Shown here piece by piece: positions 56,222 through 64,000 of a DNA stretch of 64,000 bases. Below the pieces are notes generated by a model. That model was not told where the DNA came from. It saw only the letters and a list, made by a program, of their open reading frames with translations, and did no database searches. This DNA comes from Omphiscola glabra (taxonomy: Eukaryota; Mollusca; Gastropoda; Lymnaeidae), in assembly GCA_964017045.1 (NCBI GenBank), contig OZ024809.1, positions 29,260,354 to 29,324,353 on the forward strand, read 5' to 3'. Numbering within the stretch: the stretch's first letter is position 1; the number at the start of each line of letters is the position of its first letter. Position numbers and translations under genes: made by a program.

Positions 56222-58960
56222 TTGGCCCCACGACACAGTAACGACTGTTAGCAATCAGTGGCATGGGCAGAAACTGCAGAATATTTTATCAAACTCCGCC
56301 CATACCAGAGATATTAGATTGTCATTGTGATTTTTAAAACTATTACATAGAGCTTTAATTTATTTTTGCAAGCTTGCAAGATAAGCCACTTTATGAGGTT
56401 CTGGGTCTCACCTTAAAGCAGCACTGGATGATCAGTATTGATAACTTAATAAACATGTTCACAGCACGAAAGATACATTAAGCCAATGGATTGACAAAAT
56501 TCTTTGGTGAAATTACCTTAAAATTATGATGTATTTTAGAAGCATTAAATTGTTGTCTGAATATGGATTAATTTTGATCGTTGAAACAGCTCAGGCTCAG
56601 GGTAACTTTTATGTCAAATTGACTTTTCACATGATGTATGTAGCATTATTTTTATTTGAAGAGGAAATTTGTAAAATTTTGACTTTATGTATGAATGACG
56701 TATTTATACCATCTGTGATAAGATTTTACATAATTACCTTTTTTAATTGGTATACCTCATAAGAGCAATGGTGGGTGTGTAATGCAATGTAATAATTCAT
56801 TTAAAATAAAAAAGCATCTGTGATATACTGAATAAATGGTAACAAATACTGTAATATCTATATTTTAGAGGATTATTTATCAAATATGATTTAAGCTGCA
56901 ATTACCGGTACTAGGGTTTACACTATTAGTCGTTCTATTTATAAAATTCTTAAAATGAATCTTGTCTAATCAAATGTCGTCATAACAAAGAGGAAAAGAA
57001 CTTTTTTTAAATACCAAGGACATCACTTCGACATCATATTTCAATGCTATATATTTCTTTATTCGTCAATCTATAGAGAAGTTAAAAAGTAAAAAGTAAA
57101 TCGGATAAAGAACGAAAAATACCGAATTTTTTTTTTAATTGAAAAAAAAAAAAAAAAAAAGTTTTTTATTGCTGAGTCAGCAAATGTCAATGCCAAAACC
57201 AGCGGTAATGAAAGGGTTAATTAGTATGATTATCTTTGAATAATTTACTGTGACATATGGCCATTGCAATTACTTTGTATGGAACATAGAATTACACTAA
57301 GGACATTGCAGCCAGTAAATATAGAAAAAAAGAATTCAGTCATGTTTTAAGACATGTGTTGTTTACATATTTATTCATTATTATTAAAGTTTTTACATAA
57401 ATTTACACACTAGAAGTACATTAATTAATGTACCTATAATTTAGTATAATAATACACACACAAAATGAAATAACAACTAATGACTGAAAGTACCATAACC
57501 TTCTGTGAATTTAACAATCTTTTACAGAAATAGCAATGAAAAGGAAAGTAGGGTGAATCTCAAATATCTGTAGCTTAATTTCCCGGCTAACTTTTTTCGT
57601 CCTTTGAGTGATGTATTAAACATCTTCAAGAAAATTCACCAAAAAAAAAAAACCCAGACATCCCAATTAATTGATATTTTTGGCCACATTAAATTTTTTT
57701 TGTTTTTTTTTAAAACTCTCATCTTAAACTTATCACTATCCAGGTTGTGGAGTCCTTTTCCCTATTAAAAAATTATTGTTTTGACAAACTTCTGACATAG
57801 TTTTGTGGTTTCAGAAAGCACATTTTTTTAGTTTAAATAAAAAAATACTTGCAATATAGCTAATGACTTTTAATTTGTTAAATGATAACATTTTGCTATA
57901 TTCTGAGCTACCAAAGAATTGTTCTCCTCTGGCAAATTGTGAGTCTGCTCATGGAATAGAATTATTGCAGACCTAAATTAACAGAGCTCCTTAAGTACTG
58001 GAGCATTTTACTCCATTTCAAAACTGGCCCATCAACCAATCACACATCGCTAATGGTGTCTGTTGTGGTCAGATGAAGAATAATTTTCATCCACAGCCAC
58101 ACTCACTGGCCATATAAAAAACTTCTCAGGGATTCAGGGCTTAACTTTTTGAAATTTTCCAGGCATCCTGGGTTACAGGCTTGAAACATTATAGGTATAT
58201 TCTTCACAGAAAAAAGTTTTGAAACTGGGCATATGGTTCTCAAACCAGGCCCAAAAAGTGGACCTTTGCAGCAATCACATTGTTGGACTCTGATGACAAA
58301 AAAAAAATAAAAATTTCAAAGCAAATTATTATTTTTTTTCTAAATTTCTTTTAAATCAGATAAAACTATTTTATGTTATGGTTAGAAACGAAGTACTCAG
58401 AGTTCAGGGTTCAATTTTGCTAAGGCAAACTTTCTAAGGACTTTTAGAATCACCCAACTTGGCTTTCCCTTATTCGTTGGCTATAAATTAGAAGGGAGTG
58501 AGGCTTATATACCATTTTGGGTAATTTAGTTATCATGACCTAAATCTAACATTTATTTCCTGCGAAAGAAGTATAGGCTAGAACTCCATACCTTTTTGTA
58601 AAATTGTCTACAGATGCCCATTCTCTCCCCCCCCCCCTTTTTCCACTCCCACCAGGCATCTATAATTTAAACTGCCACCCCATCCTTTGCCCTTCTCAGT
58701 GATGAACTTAGAGAAAATGATTTACCCATGAGTGGTCGTTCTGTATAATGTTTGTATTTAAGATTGTTCGTGCTATGGAGTATTGATTTCAAATGGCGCT
58801 AGTGGTAGTAAAGAGGATTTTCTTTTTTCAAGTGAACTGATCAAATTTGAAGGCATGCTGTTTACAATTTAATTTACAGCTCCTGGAATATATCTGGAAT
58901 AATTCTTTAAAAAAAAGAAGACACATTGCTATTAAAACTTGACCCACTTTTACAACTAAC
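56222..58960. other. intergenic space between convergent genes
   Basis: 3' UTR of the plus-strand LRR gene (poly(A) hexamer at 56805-56810), then AT-rich DNA with A/T runs (57128-57159). The remaining 3' exon(s) of the minus-strand LRR gene should lie here; a 19-base candidate at 58087-58105 is too short to assert. Confidence 0.4.
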
Positions 58961-61900
58961 CTGTTGAATGCCATGTATAAGTCTCCAGGAAGTGATTCAA
59001 GAGTCTCATGGCTGACTGATCTATACACTTGCACACAGGCCAAGTCAAGCAGGCTCTGGGTCATCAAATGTAGGGTGACATTTTTATGTTATAAAACACA
59101 TGATCTATAATTTTTTCAGTTAAATTACATAGGCCAAGCTCAGAGAGCAATTTTAATATGTTTTGTCATTGGTGTTGGCACGGGCAATTTGCTATTTTGT
59201 AATTATTTCTCAATAGTAATTCAATAAAATATGTCCAATATTAGTTTAACACAATCAATATAATAAGGTTTAAAAGATTTTAAAAAGTTTGCAAAAGCAT
59301 TTGAAGTTAGCATTTGGCTGACAGGTTTGTAAAACCTTTTAAAAAAAAGGCTAAAAATCCACTATGGAAATGAGCGATGAAGGCTTCTTGCCGGCATGTT
59401 CGTTGTTTTGTTGTCTTGTTTTTTTAAGCTTTCCCGATACTTCGTTTCACTCATTTCCATGTTTCTGTCCTGATTGCAGTCTCTACCTTTTTTCCCCATA
59501 AAAATTCACTAGCTTCTGAAACTACCGATATCAGAAAACTTTTGCCTACAGCAATCTGTGAAACTATCAAGATCATAAAACTTTTTCCTAAACACTAGGG
59601 AAACGTTACACAGCTAAGTACTTTCCAAGATAATTTAAATAGGTTTTATCAAGGGAACAGATTTTGATCAAGGACACAGGTTTTTGATCAAGGACAGAGG
59701 TTTTTATACCTGAGGTTTGTTTTTGGTGCTCTCCTTCCAGAAGAGTGGATGCATGAAGTTGTTCCTGACATTGACATGGCTGAGGTTCGGCATGGTGAGA
59801 CAGCTGGCAGGAAGGGCAGGGATCTGGTTACCTTCAATATCAAGGACTTTCAGTGACCTAACAATGAATAAAAATCCCTATTAGTGTGGGAAGGTTTCTC
59901 TACACTTGAGCAACTGTTAGTCCTGTCAGTGTGTCAAAATATATTTGATCTTTTGAGAGGAAAATTGTCAGATAATTAGGAAGAACAATAACTATTTCAA
60001 CAATTACTGTTTGAAGGCTCTGCCTCAATTTCAACAGTTACCTTTTAAGGCTCTGCCACAATTTCAACAATTATCGTTTGTAGGCTCTGCCACAATTTCA
60101 ACAATTATCGTTTGTAGGCTCTGCCACAATTTCAACAATTATCGTTTGTAGGCTCTGCCACAATTTCAACAATTATCGTTTGTAGGCTCTGCCACAATTT
60201 CAACAATTATCGTTTGTAGGCTCTGCCACAATTTCAACAATTATTGTTTGTAGGCTCTGCCACAATTTCAACAATTATTGTTTGTAGGTTCTGCCATCCC
60301 AAACCGCCACAAACATTCTCCAAATAAATAGCTGACCTTTTTTTTGTTTACTATGACCATCAAATTTAATGGTGAATGTTTCACCACATTGTGAATGTTT
60401 CACCACATTCATTTCACAGACCCTTAATCGGAAAAAAATTATGGATTTAAACGTCAATTACTCCCATGACGATCTAATGGCTGAGGCACAATGAGAAATT
60501 AGACAAAAAATTAAAGCGCAGCTACTCATGCTAATTAAACAAGCGAATGCGATACTCACTGTAAAAATGACATTTCTCTGGGTAAAAATGTAAGTTTATT
60601 ATATCCGAGACTCAAGTCTTCCAGGCTTGGCATATCAAACAGCCTAGAAATAAATACCAAAGGAAATAATTCAACAGTCAGGATAACAAAAAATGACTTG
60701 TGCTTCTAGGCATTAATTAACAATAGAAATGATCTATTTTACCAGGCTGGATGGGCTCAAAAAGAAGTCCCTCGGAGTGCACTCATTAGAAGCTATAGTG
60801 CCTAAATTATGCAACAATTTTACTAAATTATGCAACAGTTTGACTAAATTATGCAACAGTTTGACTAAATTATGCAGCAGTTTGACTAAATTATGCAGCA
60901 GTTTGACTAAATTATGCAGCAGTTTGACTAAATTATGCAGCAGTTTGACTAAATTATGCAGCAGTTTGACTAAATTATGCAGCAGTTTTACTAAATGATG
61001 CAACAGTTCGCCTCAGTCTTTGGGGGAATTTGAACATGATAAAAAAAAATCATTCGAGAGACATTGAAAGACATTTTTCTTTAACGAGAGTTTAGGACAT
61101 CAGAGCGCTGTGAGCAATGTTCTAATCCTCTGGCAATAAATTTTACCATTAATCAAACTATGTACGATGAACGGTAATGTTTACTGCAAACTAATAATAC
61201 ATTTTTTTTTTTAAAAAAGGAAACATATTTATAACTTCCTTTTAAAAAAAAATGCACACAAATTAAAATCAAAGAATGCATTCAACTTACGACGGAGGAA
61301 GGGAGGCAATCAGACAGAAGGAAGCTATGAGAACTTTAAGTTTATGGAGTCTGTTGACATCGGCTGGTAACTCATACAAGGGATTATTTCGCAGTTTCAA
61401 AACTGTAAGGTTTTCAAGATGGAATAACTCTTGGGGGAAGGTCTGAGGATTAATTGAGAGTGATTTAGTTTTAATAAGGATTTCTTATTTTGCACGCTAA
61501 ACTGACCAGAAATAAATATTTATTTAAATTGATTCCTTATACTAAGAATAAATTGAGCATGAATGATTCAAGGTGCTGGATGGCGTGTGAGGGAACAAAA
61601 AGAGTGGTGGGGGTTGCTTGAGATACCTTTTACAATAAAATTTATTATTTATAAATGTTAATTTAATATTACACTGTACTTCCATCATTTTATGGCATCA
61701 TCCACAATTTTCTGATCCACCATTGACATTGAATATTTAGAATTAAGATTGTGAGAACTAACACTATTTTTGGGAGTGTAGTCGAGATCTAACATGCATC
61801 AATTAAAATATAAAGTAATCACATTATGTCACAAGTCAAATAAAACTATACAAATTGACCTGTCAAAAAAAAAATGTTAATATTTAACTAATACATCTGT

Positions 61901-63039
61901 GAAAAAAATATAAATGTATATTAACATAGAGCCTACTTACCAGTTTAAACTTAGGAGTAAGTTCAGTTCTCAGATCAAATAGTTTTTTTTTTTAATATAT
62001 GAAAACCTCTTCCGTAATAAGGACTTACCCTAAAGTTGTTGAAAGAAAGATTGACATAGGTCAGAGTCTTTGTGAGCGGTGTTATGTCAGGCAGGTCCTC
62101 AATAAAGTGAGCCTAAAATAGTAATAACAAAAACAGTTCAACAAATAGATCTTATCCGAGCTGCACATTGCACATTCCTTCAGGATCAGCAATAAAAAAA
62201 GGATAAACAGCAATATATAATACTCACATAATGATATCTCAAAATGAGAGTAGTGACAAAAGTCATCACTTTTGGATTTCCTATAACTACTTTTCTTTGT
62301 GCATAATTTTATTTTAATTTATAGAGATTTATGAAGCAAATATGATTCATCGTCATCAGTGGCACTACAGCCCACGTAGGGCCCTGGCCTGCTCCATAAC
62401 ATCCTTCCATCTACAGCCCACATAGGGCCCTGGCCTGCTCCATAACATCCTTCCATTCAGACATCATCATCAGTGGCACTACAGCCCACATAGAGCCCTG
62501 GCCTGCTCCATAACATCCTTCCATTCAAATCGATCGATCACTTCTGCTGCTCTACAATCCTGCATCATCTCAAACTGTCCACCTTTTTTAATGGTTGCGA
62601 CCATAATCAAGTCTTTGTATAATTAATAATAATAATAATAAAGTTTATTTGAAAAATCACGCTTCATCCTCAAAGGCTCGATTATGATTTGTATGGATTC
62701 TCAATCTATCATTGTCTATGACCACACCGTACATTTAATGATGATTGATACAATACCTCCTAGTTATTCGCACAAAAAAGGTAAAGAGTTGTTGCAACAC
62801 CCTAACATCATTTACTGCCATTCAATTAGCAAATAATTTTAACATTTTAAATGTCATATTTATAACAAGCTGGCAACTCAAAACAATACAAACTGTTTTC
62901 AACCACAAGACGCAAGCAGGAAAAAATAAAAAAAAAAGTTCACACTGACTTACTTTCAAGCTGAGAGCCGTCCCACCAGAAATGAGAGTGTCAAGTATTG
63001 CAAGTTCTGATGGTGTTATAGTTTCATCTTCTGGAACAC
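58961..63039 (-). CDS. LRRC63: LRRC63-like leucine-rich-repeat protein (partial)
   Basis: Six exons on the minus strand, in coding order 63039-62954, 62112-62029, 61442-61291, 60643-60560, 59857-59710, 59055-58961; all GT/AG and in phase, about 216 residues. It reads VPEDETITPSELAILDTLIS, GGTALSLKAHFIEDLPDITP, then repeats of the typical LRR form: LTYVNLSFNNF, LTVLKLRNNPLYELPADVNR, LKVLIASFCLIASLPPSLFD, LEDLSLGYNKLTFLPREMSF and LKVLDIEGNQIPALPASCLT. These are followed by the post-LRR element NNFMHPLFWKESTKNKPQSL and LLDLACVQVYRSVSHETLES. The GGTALSLKAHF and HPLFWKE wording is what I associate with LRRC63. The first exon here starts in mid-codon after an acceptor, so upstream exons lie right of 63040 or beyond the window; the last ends in phase 2 at a donor (AACAG|GTTAGT), so at least one 3' exon is missing. 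It faces the LRR gene at 49403-56221 tail to tail. Confidence 0.85.
60000..60297. repeat. 34-bp minisatellite
   Basis: Eight copies of a 34-bp unit, acaatttcaacaattatcgt plus ttgtaggctctgcc, in an intron of the LRRC63-like gene. The outer copies are more diverged. Confidence 0.95.
60805..61005. repeat. 21-bp minisatellite
   Basis: Nine copies of aaattatgcagcagtttgact. 21 is divisible by three, so frames on both strands run through (LCSSLTK, LVKLLHN repeated); no evidence of coding. Intron of the LRRC63-like gene. Confidence 0.95.
61445..62028. other. intron of LRRC63-like gene
   Basis: AT-rich intron with no bounded element. Confidence 0.5.
62352..62600 (-). mobile_element. LINE 3' end, partly triplicated
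   Basis: catcgtcatcagtggcacta, then cagcccacgtagggccctgg, the same family as 21250 and 41495. The piece from acagcccac to aacatccttccat occurs three times in a row (about 62366, 62413 and 62479), so the 3' end has been tandemly copied. Confidence 0.75.
62622..62690 (-). mobile_element. LINE 3' tail fragment
   Basis: aataataataataataaagt then ttatttgaaaaatcacgctt, the extreme 3' end of the family at 48305-48905. Confidence 0.65.
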
Positions 63040-63104
63040 CTGCAAAAAGATTTAAAGATTACACACCTGCTACTGTTGGATGGTAATATTTTTTTAAAAC
63101 TAAT

Positions 63105-63455
63105 CACAGCTTCAGTGTAGCTGTTTAAACAGCGACGAGGCCATGACAGGCAGTTCCGGCTCATACCAGCGAGAAGCCAGTATAGGAACTGCTCATTCCT
63201 ACCAAAGACAATCAGGGACTGGAACAAGCTTCCAAAAGGAGCAGTTGAGGTGACAAAACTTGACTCATTTGCATCTATTGCCTCAGGCCTTCCAAACCCT
63301 AGTGCATGATACCCTCAAACAGTTACTCTTGTCACCAGTGAAATATCCTCATCAACACCAGGCACAGAGACATTGCAAATCCCATCTACATTCATAGGAG
63401 CCATAATGATCAATAAATTGATCGTGGGCCCTTAATATACAGAAGAAGAAGAAGA
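63105..63455 (+). mobile_element. LINE 3' end, plus strand
   Basis: The plus strand encodes RSQYRNCSFLPKTIRDWNKL, then PKGAVEVTKLDSFASI and GLPNP, the C-terminus of a LINE reverse transcriptase (F.P.TI..WN.LP pattern), then a 3' UTR and an (AGA)n tail at 63441-63456. It is opposite in orientation to the host LRR gene. Confidence 0.7.
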
Positions 63456-63456
63456 A

Positions 63457-64000
63457 ATGTTGAAAAAACAGATTTTTAAAAAAAAAATTAAGAAAGGAAA
63501 TGTAAAGAACAGTTCCATTGTTGGATTGTCAGTCATCAAGTTTGGTCAAAGAATTTTTCAATATTCAGATCATGAGGCAAAAATTGAAGTGCACATTAAT
63601 AGAATATACTTTGTATTTATCAGTGTTAAGATTTAACCCCCCCCCCCTTTTTTTTTCCCCCAAGTCTAATTAAAACACATACTAATCTAAAAATAACTTT
63701 CTAAAAATGTAAATGAAAAGCAGATTTTGTACAACTTTAACATACTAAGAGTAAATTAAATGTTTTATAGCATAAATGTAAAAATTTATGCAGTTGACAA
63801 CTTTTTTAATTCGCTAAAAATGAAAATGTTCTTGGGAGTTATTTGAACTTTCACTTAGAGGAAATTATAATATAAAGAGGCAGATGATGCAAATAAAATT
63901 TAAAAATTTCTACTTCTACTCCTAGCCAGCCATTTTATAAATTAATACAAAACATTCACATTTCTAGCTAAAATGTTATGTAAATAAGAAGGAAGAAGAT
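63457..64000. other. non-coding, nothing recognised
   Basis: AT-rich with a C/T run at 63637-63661. Upstream exons of the LRRC63-like gene were looked for on the minus strand and not found. Confidence 0.35.

Noticed and set aside
58087..58105. Possible last exon of the LRRC63-like gene (minus; SECGCG then stop)
   Set aside because: The acceptor and phase fit and a Cys-rich end is plausible, but 19 bases is too little evidence.

Overview
This is eukaryotic genomic DNA: AT-rich, with short exons flanked by GT/AG splice sites, long introns, many minisatellites and a dense load of short DNA transposons and truncated LINEs. The protein and repeat content fits a mollusc, most likely a freshwater pulmonate snail. 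That is an inference from an FMRFamide-type GPCR exon, the LINE families and a SPIN hAT element, a family reported from Lymnaea. There is no sign of operons, bacterial genes or CRISPR.

Layout. (1) About 1-18,000 is gene-poor. It holds one GPCR first coding exon on the minus strand (1157-1506), seven large minisatellite arrays and one minor one (16, 13, 49, 30, 37, 28, 20 and 30 bp units), two SPIN-like hAT elements, a 450-bp hAT element, two copies of a CAGGGGTGGGCAAA-ended hAT element, two short hAT-like MITEs and one SINE. (2) 18,383-24,532 (+) is an eight-exon gene for a 255-residue helical protein that I do not recognise. The 3' end of its sixth exon, splice donor included, has been amplified into an in-frame 51-bp tandem array. 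(3) 24,600-31,850 is repeats: a 33-bp minisatellite, an 830-bp TTTC tract, a solo LTR, a MITE and an RTE-like LINE tail. (4) 31,858-40,755 (+) is a complete five-exon acyl-CoA:monoacylglycerol/diacylglycerol acyltransferase gene (339 residues, MOGAT2/DGAT2 family). Its introns carry SINEs, a palindrome, a solo LTR and a 1.3-kb satellite that is itself interrupted by a LINE. (5) 41,300-49,000 is a nest of elements: a decayed LINE split by a solo LTR, two hAT-like MITEs with perfect 8-bp duplications, a broken piggyBac transposase containing an inverted triplication, and another LINE tail. (6) 49,403-56,221 (+) is a ten-exon leucine-rich-repeat gene (440 residues) with lysine/glycine-rich ends. 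(7) 58,961-63,039 (-) is the 3' part of a convergent LRRC63-like leucine-rich-repeat gene that continues past the assigned exons at both ends.

The genes do not form a pathway: one is lipid metabolism (ER triacylglycerol synthesis), one receptor signalling, two are intracellular LRR scaffolds and one is unknown. The main interest is how mobile and tandem DNA has been laid over, and in one case into, the exons. All exon models were built by eye from reading frame, splice consensus and family similarity, with no transcript data.
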